The notes under the pieces were generated by a model, which was given only the letters and a program-made list of their open reading frames with translations, was not told the DNA's origin and searched no databases. Position numbers and translations under genes: made by a program. Below, piece after piece: positions 51,788 through 59,983 of a stretch of 64,000 bases of DNA (positions are counted from its first letter, which is position 1; every line of letters starts with the position of its first letter). The DNA is from an uncultured Spirochaetota bacterium (GTDB lineage Bacteria; Spirochaetota; Spirochaetia; JAFGXN01). The stretch lies in assembly GCA_944390005.1 (NCBI GenBank), contig CALXOJ010000008.1, forward strand, positions 1 through 64,000. Reading direction: 5' to 3'.

Positions 51788-52627
51788 ATGACACTAAATG
51801 AAAAAATCGAACAGTACCAAAACGGTCGGTTTCCCCTCACGCCTCTGCGGGACGACATCGCCATCACCGCCTACCGCTACCTCCGTTCGAGCCGCTACGC
51901 TTTCTCAGACGACGAAATTGGAGAGTGCCTCTGTTCTCTGTTGGAAAAAATTCCGAAAATATTGAACCGGTATCGGGTAACGGAAGCGCCATTCGAAGCG
52001 TATCTGTTCAAAACGTGCAAACTGTCGATTTTTAACCGGAGACGGGAATCCCGCCTCAAATGCATTCCGGTGAACTCAAAAGAAATTTTCTCTCCCGAAG
52101 AAAATTACGGAACTGTCGGAGAAGAAGCCGTCGAATACGGAGATGCCGAAATTCGCTTTATTGCATTCTTACGAAAAACGATGGATTCCGTGATGAAAAA
52201 ACACGACGCAGGAGGATATTTTTACCGCCTTTCGCTGCTGATTATTTTGCTGAAAAGCGGATATTATTTAAGTGAAGGCGAAAAAGAAAAAATTTATGAA
52301 TGGGGACAATTCGACCGAAAAACCGTCGAACGCTGGCTGTCGCATCTTCACGATTCAACCGAACGGGCACGAAACTCCTTCAATCTCTGCGAAATTCGGC
52401 GGAACCGTTACGCCGCCCTGCTCTGCAGCCCCAATCCCGCACGCCGCAACCTCAACATCAATATCGTGACGGAGCGTCTGCATCGGTGGAACAATAAACT
52501 TTCGTCGATCAAAAGAGCGCCGAAGAATATCAAAATCGCCGAACTGCTGAACATCGAATGCACTTACATCGACAAACTTTTCGCTAAAGTCAAACGGATT
52601 CGCAAAAGAACCGGAACCGATCGTTGA
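51788..52627 (+). CDS. Sigma-factor-like protein, unknown
   Basis: 279 residues, soluble and basic. Residues about 20-90 (DDEIGECLCSLLEKIPKILNRY, then APFEAYLFKTCKLSIFNRRR) resemble sigma-70 region 2, the part that binds core polymerase and the -10 box. The C terminus (NIKIAELLNIECTYIDKLFAKVKRIRKR) could be a helix-turn-helix. The middle is unlike standard sigma factors. Divergent sigma factor or phage-type regulator are both possible. It stands alone, divergent from the ceramidase operon, and ends just before the rdgB promoter. Confidence 0.6.
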   Translation: MTLNEKIEQYQNGRFPLTPLRDDIAITAYRYLRSSRYAFSDDEIGECLCSLLEKIPKILNRYRVTEAPFEAYLFKTCKLSIFNRRRESRLKCIPVNSKEIFSPEENYGTVGEEAVEYGDAEIRFIAFLRKTMDSVMKKHDAGGYFYRLSLLIILLKSGYYLSEGEKEKIYEWGQFDRKTVERWLSHLHDSTERARNSFNLCEIRRNRYAALLCSPNPARRNLNINIVTERLHRWNNKLSSIKRAPKNIKIAELLNIECTYIDKLFAKVKRIRKRTGTDR

Positions 52628-52652
52628 ATTTCCGTCGGATTTTTGCTATTCT
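52624..52652 (+). promoter_or_regulatory. Promoter of rdgB, probably leaderless
   Basis: TTGAAT (52624-52629), 17 bases, TATTCT (52647-52652); ATG 52659 follows after 6 bases. The -35 overlaps the stop codon of the preceding gene. Confidence 0.68.
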
Positions 52653-52658
52653 GTTTCC

Positions 52659-53243
52659 ATGAAAATTTATTTGGCAACAGGCAACCGCCACAAACTCGAT
52701 GAACTGGCGCCGATGTTCCCTGAGCATCAAATTGTTTTGCCGTCAGACGAGGGAATCCCGTTTGCATTCGAAGAAAACGGCACCACCTATTTCGAAAACT
52801 GTTTTGGAAAAGCGCAGACACTGTTTGACGCCGTCCGCGCGCCGGTACTGGCCGACGATTCGGGTCTATCGGTTTTTTGTCTCGGCGGCGCCCCCGGAAT
52901 TTACTCTGCCCGATACGGAAAAGAAGACGGCTGCCAAACAAGCGGCGATCAAATCGACCGTCTTTTGAAAGCTATGGAAAGTGAAGACGACCGCCGCGCC
53001 GCGTTTGTCTGCTGCCTGACAATGATTTTCGCTCCGTACCGTTTTGTTACGCTCCAAGAAACAGTCGAAGGCGTTATCGGCAGAATAAAAAGCGGCAGCG
53101 GCGGCTTCGGATACGATCCGATTTTTTATCCGATCGGCAGCCGCCGTTCGTTTGCCGAACTTTTACCCGAAGAAAAAGCCGCCGTCTCCCACCGCGGCAA
53201 AGCGGCCGCCGCGCTGCGCCGCCTCCTCCCCGAAATGCATTGA
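52659..53243 (+). CDS. rdgB: XTP/dITP diphosphatase (RdgB/HAM1)
   Basis: House-cleaning enzyme that hydrolyses non-canonical purine triphosphates. 194 residues with the opening IYLATGNRHKLDEL, the catalytic PVLADDSGLSVFCLGGAPGIYSARY, and the late GGFGYDPIFYPIGSRRSFAEL and SHRGKAAAALRRL. pepF starts 16 bases after the stop. Confidence 0.95.
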   Translation: MKIYLATGNRHKLDELAPMFPEHQIVLPSDEGIPFAFEENGTTYFENCFGKAQTLFDAVRAPVLADDSGLSVFCLGGAPGIYSARYGKEDGCQTSGDQIDRLLKAMESEDDRRAAFVCCLTMIFAPYRFVTLQETVEGVIGRIKSGSGGFGYDPIFYPIGSRRSFAELLPEEKAAVSHRGKAAAALRRLLPEMH

Positions 53244-53259
53244 TCTTAAGGAGATTTTT

Positions 53260-55056
53260 ATGGAAACAAAAACCATTCCCCTGCGCCAAGACGTTAATCC
53301 TGCCGACTGTTGGAATTTATCGAAATTGTACAAATCGTTCGAAGAGTGGAACAACGCGTTTGAAATATGGAAAACCAAACTCCCCGAACTGACGGCGTTT
53401 GAAGGCCGGCTGGGAGAGAGCGCCGCAGTCCTGGCTGACTTTCTCGAAGCCGAATCCGCGTGGAGCATGGAGGAAGAGCGTTTGGCCTCTTACTGCATGC
53501 TGCGTATCAGTGAAAATTTGGAAAACAGCGAAGCGCAGGAGTGCCGTTTCAGGCTGGCGGCTTTCGCGGCAGAAGCGGGCGCCCGTCTGAGTTTCGTCCG
53601 CGATGAGATTTTGGCCGTTCCCGAGACTCAGTGGCCGCAGCTGCTGGCGGAGAAGCGGCTGCAGCCGTTCGCCATTGTTCTCAATAAAATTCTGCGCACC
53701 CGTCCGCACGCACCGACCAAAGCCGAAGAACGCATTCTGTCGCTTTCATCGCAATCGGGACAAACGGCGCACGATGCGTTTGAAGCGCTGACCGACGGCG
53801 ACTTTTCGTTCGGTACGCTGCCGCTTGAGGGCAAAGAAACGGAACTGAGCCAGTCGACGCTCTCTCTCTTTCTGAACGACAAAAACCGCTCCGTTCGGGA
53901 GGCCGCTTACCGCCGCTTTTATGCCGAATTTGAAAAGCATAAAAACACGCTGGCGGCGCTTTACGCCGGCTCCGTCTCCAAAGACATTTTCCGCGCCCGC
54001 GCCCGCCGTTTTTCCGGGTCGCTGGAGGCTGCGCTTTTCGAAAAAGACGTACCGACCTCCGTTTACAGCAATCTTGTCGAAGAAGTCAGCCGCGGACTGC
54101 CGGTTCTCCATCGTTACTACCGCCTGCGGAAAAAACTGCTGAACATAGATGAACTGCGCCACTTCGATGTTTACGTTCCATTAATCGGAGAGGTTAAAAT
54201 GCACCACACCTTCAACGAGGCGGTTGATTTGGTTTGCCGTGCGCTGCAGCCGCTCGGCGACGAATATGTTTCCGTCCTTCGCGGCGGACTGCTCGGCGGA
54301 TGGGTCGACAAATACGAAAACCGAGGAAAACGATCGGGCGCTTTTTCTGCCGGAACCTACACCTCCGATCCGTATATTTTAATGAACTACAAAGAAACCG
54401 AATTGCGCGACGTTTTCACATTGATCCATGAAAGCGGACACTCAATGCATTCGTATTACTGCACGCACAGCAATCCGTTCCAACATTACGACTACACCAT
54501 CTTTGAAGCCGAAGTCGCCTCAACCTTCAACGAACAGCTCCTGGCAGAATACTTAAAAAAAGAAGAAAAAGATCCAAAAGTCAGGGCGTTCGTCATCGGC
54601 AAACAGATCGACGACATCATTGCGACACTGTTTCGGCAGACAATGTTCGCCGAATTCGAACTGATCTGTCACGAAACAGCCGAATCCGGAGGAGCTCTGA
54701 CGCTCGACTTTTTCCGAACGACTTACCGACGTCTGCTTGAAAAGTACTTCGGACCCGAAATGCGTTTCGAAGAGGTCAGCGATCTGGAAGGTCTGCGGAT
54801 TCCGCACTTCTACAGAGCATTTTACGTCTTTCAGTATGCAACCGGAATTTCGGCGGCAATCGCATTGGCGCAAGGCGTTCTCTCCGGAGACAAACAAAAA
54901 CGGGATGATTACTTCACATTCCTCAAAACCGGCGGATCGCTTTTCCCGATCGAATCGCTCAAACGCGGCGGAGTTGATATGTCTCAGCCGGAACCGATCA
55001 GGCAGGCCGTCGCTTATTTTGAAAAATTACTGAACGAGTTCGAAGAATTTTTTTGA
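53260..55056 (+). CDS. pepF: Oligoendopeptidase F (M3B)
   Basis: Cytoplasmic zinc peptidase of 598 residues that degrades short peptides. The zinc site HESGHSMHSYY is near residue 390 and EAEVASTFNEQLL supplies the third ligand. The long helical N-terminal half is typical. Start 53260 has an AAGGAG site; the frame is open upstream only because it shadows rdgB. It shares the rdgB operon. Confidence 0.95.
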   Translation: METKTIPLRQDVNPADCWNLSKLYKSFEEWNNAFEIWKTKLPELTAFEGRLGESAAVLADFLEAESAWSMEEERLASYCMLRISENLENSEAQECRFRLAAFAAEAGARLSFVRDEILAVPETQWPQLLAEKRLQPFAIVLNKILRTRPHAPTKAEERILSLSSQSGQTAHDAFEALTDGDFSFGTLPLEGKETELSQSTLSLFLNDKNRSVREAAYRRFYAEFEKHKNTLAALYAGSVSKDIFRARARRFSGSLEAALFEKDVPTSVYSNLVEEVSRGLPVLHRYYRLRKKLLNIDELRHFDVYVPLIGEVKMHHTFNEAVDLVCRALQPLGDEYVSVLRGGLLGGWVDKYENRGKRSGAFSAGTYTSDPYILMNYKETELRDVFTLIHESGHSMHSYYCTHSNPFQHYDYTIFEAEVASTFNEQLLAEYLKKEEKDPKVRAFVIGKQIDDIIATLFRQTMFAEFELICHETAESGGALTLDFFRTTYRRLLEKYFGPEMRFEEVSDLEGLRIPHFYRAFYVFQYATGISAAIALAQGVLSGDKQKRDDYFTFLKTGGSLFPIESLKRGGVDMSQPEPIRQAVAYFEKLLNEFEEFF

Positions 55057-55107
55057 TTGCTGATTTTGTATTTCGATACAAAATCATTCAAATTTGGAAG
55101 AAAAACG

Positions 55108-55653
55108 ATGGAAATTCTGAAAATGGGAAATTCAAACGGAAGCAAGCCGATAAAAACACTCTGCGCAGCATTTCTGCTGCGAATTCTCGGTTTTGCATTG
55201 GCAGCCGCTTCAAAAGTCGACAAAGAGATTCGCGGGGAAATCGCATTGCTGCCGGATGGGTGTCTGATCGGAATGACAGTCTTTCCATTCGATCGTCCCG
55301 GATTCAAAATGCCGGCGATGTTCGTGCAAAAAACCTCCGAAAACCGTTTCCGGTACATCGGCTCCCGTACCGATAACCGGAATTTTGACTTTTTAATCAC
55401 ATTCACAAGTCTTGAAGCAGCTTTGAGAGTTTTAACGTTCCGAGAATCGACGCTTAAAGCCCATGCGCGCAATCGTTTTACAATCAAAGGAGCTTTAATC
55501 ACAGCCGCTCCTTTTTCCCGTATTCTGAACAAAACCGAAATTCTGCTGCTGCCGAAAATCATTGCCGCTCGCGCCGTCCGTCGCTATGACAAACCGAAAA
55601 AAAAGCATCGCAAACGAATCTGTCTTTACGCACGCATTTTCACAGGAATTTGA
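55108..55653 (+). CDS. SCP2-like (sterol-carrier-type) protein
   Basis: 181 residues, no firm family. The stretch FDFLITFTSLEAALRVL...ARNRFTIKGALITAAPFSRILNKTEILLLP follows the SCP2-fold pattern seen in lipid-binding proteins. A hydrophobic segment (about 14-32) and a very basic tail (KPKKKHRKR) could favour membrane contact. It lies 9 bases before the inactive-looking dehydrogenase gene and with it and the active dehydrogenase forms a three-gene unit. Start 55108 has a GGAAGA site. Confidence 0.6.
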   Translation: MEILKMGNSNGSKPIKTLCAAFLLRILGFALAAASKVDKEIRGEIALLPDGCLIGMTVFPFDRPGFKMPAMFVQKTSENRFRYIGSRTDNRNFDFLITFTSLEAALRVLTFRESTLKAHARNRFTIKGALITAAPFSRILNKTEILLLPKIIAARAVRRYDKPKKKHRKRICLYARIFTGI

Positions 55654-55662
55654 GGAATTGAT

Positions 55663-56769
55663 ATGGATATCCGTCCTTTTTATTCGGGAAGCAAAATCAT
55701 CTCCGGCAGCGGTGCTTTGGATGCGCTGAGCTTTGAATTAGCAAGCGTCAATGCTGAAAAACCGCTTTTGATTGCCTCAGATATCGAAAGAACTGCTGAA
55801 AAAACGGTTGCAAAAGCCTTAAAGGCAACCGCCGCCGTTATCGGAGGAATCTGCCGTCTGCAAAGCGGTGAAAAAAACTCGGCGAAAACCATCGCGGAAA
55901 CGTTTAATCGTTTTGGATGCGATTCATTGCTGGCAATCGGAGATGCGGATTTAATCAATGCGGTCAAAGCGGCCCGCGTCGAACTGAGCTTCGGGAAAGC
56001 GCCGGCAGAAATCGATTTTACACAGCCGGCCCCCCCTCGCCGCAGCGTTCCGTTTGTTTCGGTCGCTGTTCTGACGCCGGAAATCGGTCCCCTTCCCAAT
56101 GAGCTGATTCTCGACTCGGGCGCCTGCATTACGTCGCCGCTTTTTTATCCCGATACGGTTTTTATCGATCCGCGGGTAACCGGAAAGTCGGCGGCTGTTT
56201 CCAAACGCAGCGAAATTGCTGCCGCAGCGTCCATCTTCGCGGTTTTTGCCCTCTCCGACACGCAGGCGCATCCGGCGGTTCGCGCCTGCGCGCACTCCGC
56301 TTTACAGCAGGTTTGCGAGGCCATCGAAACCCGTTCGCGTGCTGAACAAACACGGCTGATCGCCAACGCCCGTTTTCTCTCACAAATCGCATTGACCGGA
56401 GTCCGCTTCGTGCCGGAAATTGCGCTGCTCCCGTTTCTGACCGACGGCCGCAATCCGACGGAGACCCTCAAAACGCTTTTTGAAGCCGCTTTACCGACAC
56501 TTTCGTTTGCAAAAGACGATTTGAGTCAAATCGTGATAAAACTCGTTCCGAACAATAATGCCGGCAGCGGCAAACAGACGCTGCGCAGCGAGTTTGAGAC
56601 AGCGCTCCTTCGGCTGACGCAACGGCTGGTGCCGAATTCGGCCGCTCCAAAACCGTCTCGCAGCGAACTCTTCAAAGCGTTTGAAGCTGTCAAAGAATCG
56701 GCACTGACCGCGGAACAAAAAAACGAATGTCTCAAAATACTTCAAATTCAAATGGAAGGCACCGAATGA
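55663..56769 (+). CDS. Iron-type alcohol dehydrogenase paralogue, probably inactive
   Basis: 368 residues in the fold of iron-containing alcohol dehydrogenases (FYSGSKIISGSGALDAL at the start, DTVFIDPRVTGKSAAVSKRSEI in the middle). Key sites are lost: where the next gene has GGGSVIDTAKG this one has AIGDADLINAVKA, and where it has GMDALTHACEAF (metal Asp and His) this one has EIAAAASIFAVF. Both nucleotide and metal binding should be impaired. It overlaps the intact paralogue by 4 bases (ATGA), which suggests the two chains assemble together. Confidence 0.8.
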   Translation: MDIRPFYSGSKIISGSGALDALSFELASVNAEKPLLIASDIERTAEKTVAKALKATAAVIGGICRLQSGEKNSAKTIAETFNRFGCDSLLAIGDADLINAVKAARVELSFGKAPAEIDFTQPAPPRRSVPFVSVAVLTPEIGPLPNELILDSGACITSPLFYPDTVFIDPRVTGKSAAVSKRSEIAAAASIFAVFALSDTQAHPAVRACAHSALQQVCEAIETRSRAEQTRLIANARFLSQIALTGVRFVPEIALLPFLTDGRNPTETLKTLFEAALPTLSFAKDDLSQIVIKLVPNNNAGSGKQTLRSEFETALLRLTQRLVPNSAAPKPSRSELFKAFEAVKESALTAEQKNECLKILQIQMEGTE

Positions 56770-57998
56770 AAACTCCTCCCTATTTTGAATTTCAATCAAA
56801 AGTTCAAATCTTTGCCGGCAGCAACTCTCTCGAAAAAATCGGCAAAGATATGGAAATTCGGGGAGTCTCTCGGCCGATGATTCTTTCAAGTCAGACCGTC
56901 GCCCGCAGCGGACTTCTCAATTTTATCGAAAAGGGGTATCGTCCCGGAATGGAAACGGGCGTTATCGATACCGATATTCCCGCCGACTCGGATTTGGAAA
57001 CCGTCCGGCGATTAGCGGCACTTTTTACCGAAAAGGCGTGCGACTGCTTGATTGCCGTTGGCGGCGGCTCGGTCATCGATACGGCAAAAGGAGTCAATAT
57101 CGCCGTCTCTCTCAGCTGCAGCAACTATGACATCACTCCTTATGCCGGCGCCGGCATGGTTAGAGAGAAGCTGAAACCGCTGACGGTCGTCCCTACAACA
57201 TCCGGTTCAGGCTCCGAAGCCACGATTGTCGCCGTCATCGCCGATACGGCGCAATCCAAAAAACTGCTTTTTACATCGCCTTACCTTCTGCCGAATACAG
57301 CCGTTCTCGATCCGCGAGTAACGCTTTCCCTTCCTCCGCTTCTGACGGCACAAACCGGCATGGATGCTTTAACTCACGCCTGTGAAGCGTTTTTCTGCCT
57401 TGCCCACAATCCCATCAGCGATGCGTTTGCGTTGGAGGCGATTCGCACAATCGTCCGTTATCTGCCGACGGCTGTTGCCGAACCGTCAAACGAAGAAGCG
57501 CGCCTCCAAATGGCAATCGCCTCTAACCTTGCAGGAACGGCATTCTCCAACTCAATGGTCGGAATGGTTCACTCCATCGGCCACACAGTCGGCGCAATCG
57601 CCCATGTGCCCCACGGCGCCTGCATGGCAATTTTGCTGCCGTATGCGATGGAGTACAACGCGCGGAAAGCCGGAGAACGCATCGGCGCGCTTTTAACCGC
57701 TTTGGGAAACGAAAAAACTTTTTTGTCAACTCCGAAAGAAAAACGAACGCAGGCGGCTGCTTCCTCCGTCCGACGCTTGAACGAAAAATTGAAAACGCTG
57801 ACAAACGGCGCCCACGCTCTCTGTTTCAAGGAGTACCGCAGTAAAAACGGAGAGGCGCCGGTCACACAGGAACTGCTGCCGCGTATCGCAAACGAGGCGA
57901 TCAACGACGGTTCGATTTTTTATAATCCCGAAGAACTGTCAAAAGCCGATGCTTTGCGGGTATTGGAAGCCGCCTACGAAGGCGTTCCTCTCAACTGA
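56766..57998 (+). CDS. Iron-containing alcohol dehydrogenase
   Basis: 410 residues with intact motifs: VGGGSVIDTAKGVN (NAD binding), VPTTSGSGSEAT, and metal ligands in GMDALTHACEAF, HSIGHTVGAIAHVPHGACMAILLP. Substrate (ethanol, butanol, propanediol or other) is not readable. Start 56766 overlaps the stop of the inactive-looking paralogue. Its 3' end overlaps the convergent HAD gene by 8 bases. Confidence 0.92.
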   Translation: MKTPPYFEFQSKVQIFAGSNSLEKIGKDMEIRGVSRPMILSSQTVARSGLLNFIEKGYRPGMETGVIDTDIPADSDLETVRRLAALFTEKACDCLIAVGGGSVIDTAKGVNIAVSLSCSNYDITPYAGAGMVREKLKPLTVVPTTSGSGSEATIVAVIADTAQSKKLLFTSPYLLPNTAVLDPRVTLSLPPLLTAQTGMDALTHACEAFFCLAHNPISDAFALEAIRTIVRYLPTAVAEPSNEEARLQMAIASNLAGTAFSNSMVGMVHSIGHTVGAIAHVPHGACMAILLPYAMEYNARKAGERIGALLTALGNEKTFLSTPKEKRTQAAASSVRRLNEKLKTLTNGAHALCFKEYRSKNGEAPVTQELLPRIANEAINDGSIFYNPEELSKADALRVLEAAYEGVPLN

Positions 57999-58632
57999 AA
58001 TCAAGTAGCTGCCGCATATCCGAAACGGTCCAATCGGCAGCTGCCGCACCAACGTCAACCGGACTCCAAAGCGTAAAACAGGTGGCGGTTCCGGCGGCTC
58101 TCCCCGCTTCAATATCGAAAAGAGCGTCTCCGACAAAAAGCGTCTCCTGCGGCTGCGCACCAAGCTGCTTTAAAGCCTCTTTTACGGGTTCAGGATCCGG
58201 TTTATGCCTTTTCGTGTGATCCGGAGTCACAATGACGGGAAAAAACGACATCAAACCGAAATGTTCCAAAAACGGCTGTCCCGACTCCAACGTCCGCGAG
58301 GTGACGATTCCCAATTTTTTACCCAACTTCGCCAAATCACCGATCGTTTCTTGAACTCCCGGACAAAGCGATAGTGCTGTTTTAAAAACCGAAAGCTGGT
58401 GCTTCATATGTTCGCGGCGAATTTCCGCATACAACCGATCGTCAACCGTTCCAAAAAATCGATTGATCTGCTCTCGATACGGAATTCCGATTAAATTGTT
58501 GATTTCATCATCCGTCACATCGACTGGTCCGCCGAATTTTTCGAACGTATCCCGGAAACAGGCGATAATCATTCGTCGAGTATCAATCAACGTCCCGTCT
58601 AAATCAAAGAGATATGCGGAATACTCCTTCAT
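57991..58632 (-). CDS. HAD-family phosphatase (phosphoglycolate phosphatase/PpaX-like)
   Basis: 213 residues with all HAD motifs: FDLDGTLIDT (nucleophile Asp 10), IVTSRT, KPDPEPVKEAL (motif III Lys) and LFVGDALFDIEAG. A helical cap lies at about 17-85. Substrate is uncertain; phosphoglycolate or pyrophosphate are usual for this subgroup. Its start directly follows the stop of the metalloprotease-like gene. Confidence 0.9.
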   Translation of the reverse strand: MKEYSAYLFDLDGTLIDTRRMIIACFRDTFEKFGGPVDVTDDEINNLIGIPYREQINRFFGTVDDRLYAEIRREHMKHQLSVFKTALSLCPGVQETIGDLAKLGKKLGIVTSRTLESGQPFLEHFGLMSFFPVIVTPDHTKRHKPDPEPVKEALKQLGAQPQETLFVGDALFDIEAGRAAGTATCFTLWSPVDVGAAAADWTVSDMRQLLDFS

Positions 58633-59427
58633 TTATTGCTCCAAACGACGGTTGACCTCCGCAAGCCGCTTTTCCAAATTACGGATTGTCCTTTCCAACC
58701 TTTTTTTCTCTTCCAAAAGACGCTCTTCTTCTGTTTGCTCTTTCCGTTTCGGTTTTGTCAGAAATTCTTCTTTGACATAATCGCCCGATTTTCCTTCGAG
58801 GAACGCTTCGTTTGCTTTCCGCAGTTCCTGTTCGTCACGGATTCTCGATAGTGTCTTCAGATTCTCCCAACCGATCGACGGATCGCCTCCAACGGCGGAA
58901 ACGCGCATCAGTGTCCGAGCCTCCGCGCGGCGAAGTCCGAGACAACGATCCGTAAAATCTTCAAAACGAACGCCTTTTTGAACACACAGCGTAAACGCCT
59001 GCGCCAACTCTCTCCCAAATTCCGTCATCAGCACCGCGTTGTCTTTCAGGTACCGCTCGCGCAGACGCGACGCCAACGCTTTCAGCTCAGGATCCGTCCG
59101 GTACAACGGCGCATAGATCCCCTTCTCCTCAGCCTCATCCAGCAGCGAATGAAAAAGAGACCAAAAGGCTTGTGTATGGCAGCGGGCGCCGGCGGAAGCC
59201 GTTTCGGGCCGATCGCAAATCAATAAATGATGAGCATATTCGTGAATCGCCGTATAAATCAAATCCGTGTCGTCTTTAAAATTTTTATTATGGAGATAAA
59301 TCGTCCGCTCTTCGTAACGGTAAAACCCGTTCACCCGCTTGCTTGATTTTCCCGTCATGAGCACGGAAAAATCCTCAGTCGGCGCTCTCAAACGCAAAAG
59401 AGCGGCTTTAACGGCATCTTGATTCAT
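58633..59427 (-). CDS. Metalloprotease-like protein with HEYAHH motif
   Basis: 264 residues. The motif TAIHEYAHHLLI (about 61-72) is an HExxH zinc site as in small SprT/WLM-type or M48-like peptidases. About 60 residues later CHTQAFWSLF may give a third ligand. The end (about 215-264) is a charged coiled coil (EEERLLEEKKRLERTIRNLEKRL). No signal peptide. It overlaps the CheX-like gene by 4 bases (ATGA), so their roles may be linked. Exact family not assigned. Confidence 0.7.
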   Translation of the reverse strand: MNQDAVKAALLRLRAPTEDFSVLMTGKSSKRVNGFYRYEERTIYLHNKNFKDDTDLIYTAIHEYAHHLLICDRPETASAGARCHTQAFWSLFHSLLDEAEEKGIYAPLYRTDPELKALASRLRERYLKDNAVLMTEFGRELAQAFTLCVQKGVRFEDFTDRCLGLRRAEARTLMRVSAVGGDPSIGWENLKTLSRIRDEQELRKANEAFLEGKSGDYVKEEFLTKPKRKEQTEEERLLEEKKRLERTIRNLEKRLAEVNRRLEQ

Positions 59428-59900
59428 AACGCCTGCGGATTTTCGACAATTCCGGTCAGCACCAAAAACGGTCCAAATGAGCTGATATACGGAATAGCGA
59501 TAACGGGAATCGTCGGCAGCTTCAAAATATGATCTTTTCCCTGCGATATAAACGGCAGCGACACGGTCGCATTGGCCGACTCCAACTCTGTCAAGAAGTT
59601 GCCGGTAATGACATTGAGTACTTCTTTCAGCATATCGACAGCCAAAGTGTCCTTTTCATTTTCATCAAAAAACGACAACCCTGTCTTTTCTATCAGTTTT
59701 TTTGTTAAGACCTTTGACATGCGCAAAGCGGCAAATCCGTTCAAAGATCCCTGAATAATGATTCCCCCGGAAATTTCCCACCGATGAGAGACTTCCGGCG
59801 CATAAAGATAATATTTCCCCGGTTCGGGATTAAGATCAAACATCGAGGTCATAATATTCCAAGTCGCCTTAATGAACGGATTAATATACTCTGCCTTCAT
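59424..59900 (-). CDS. Second CheX-like phosphatase
   Basis: 158 residues. The opening MKAEYINPFIKATWNIM parallels cheX (MRIEYVNPFVEAAFNTI), and the ExxN signature occurs at about 93-96 (KEVLNVITGNFLTELE). It probably dephosphorylates a CheY-like receiver. It is not in the main chemotaxis run but leads a three-gene operon with the metalloprotease-like and HAD genes. Start 59900 is set by similarity to cheX; the frame is open further upstream. Promoter TTGTTA, 17 bases, TATAAT lies just before it. Confidence 0.85.
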   Translation of the reverse strand: MKAEYINPFIKATWNIMTSMFDLNPEPGKYYLYAPEVSHRWEISGGIIIQGSLNGFAALRMSKVLTKKLIEKTGLSFFDENEKDTLAVDMLKEVLNVITGNFLTELESANATVSLPFISQGKDHILKLPTIPVIAIPYISSFGPFLVLTGIVENPQAL

Positions 59901-59913
59901 GGGAACCTTATCA

Positions 59914-59942
59914 AGTATTATAGCAAGAAATATTGAAGATAA
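59914..59942 (-). promoter_or_regulatory. Promoter of the CheX-like operon
   Basis: On the minus strand TTGTTA, 17 bases, TATAAT, with the ATG about 13 bases after the -10 box. Divergent from the promoter of the next plus-strand gene. Confidence 0.6.
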
Positions 59943-59952
59943 CAATAATTTT

Positions 59953-59980
59953 TTGAAGTAAAACAACCGATTATTATAAT
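59953..59980 (+). promoter_or_regulatory. Promoter of the 657-residue unknown gene
   Basis: TTGAAG (59953-59958), 16 bases, TATAAT (59975-59980). The ATG is only 3 bases later, so either the message starts at the ATG or transcription begins unusually close to the -10 box. Confidence 0.5.
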
Positions 59981-59983
59981 ATT

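Noticed and set aside
55663-56769. Pseudogene
   Set aside because: The frame is intact over full length and coupled to the next gene, so it is better described as a maintained inactive paralogue.
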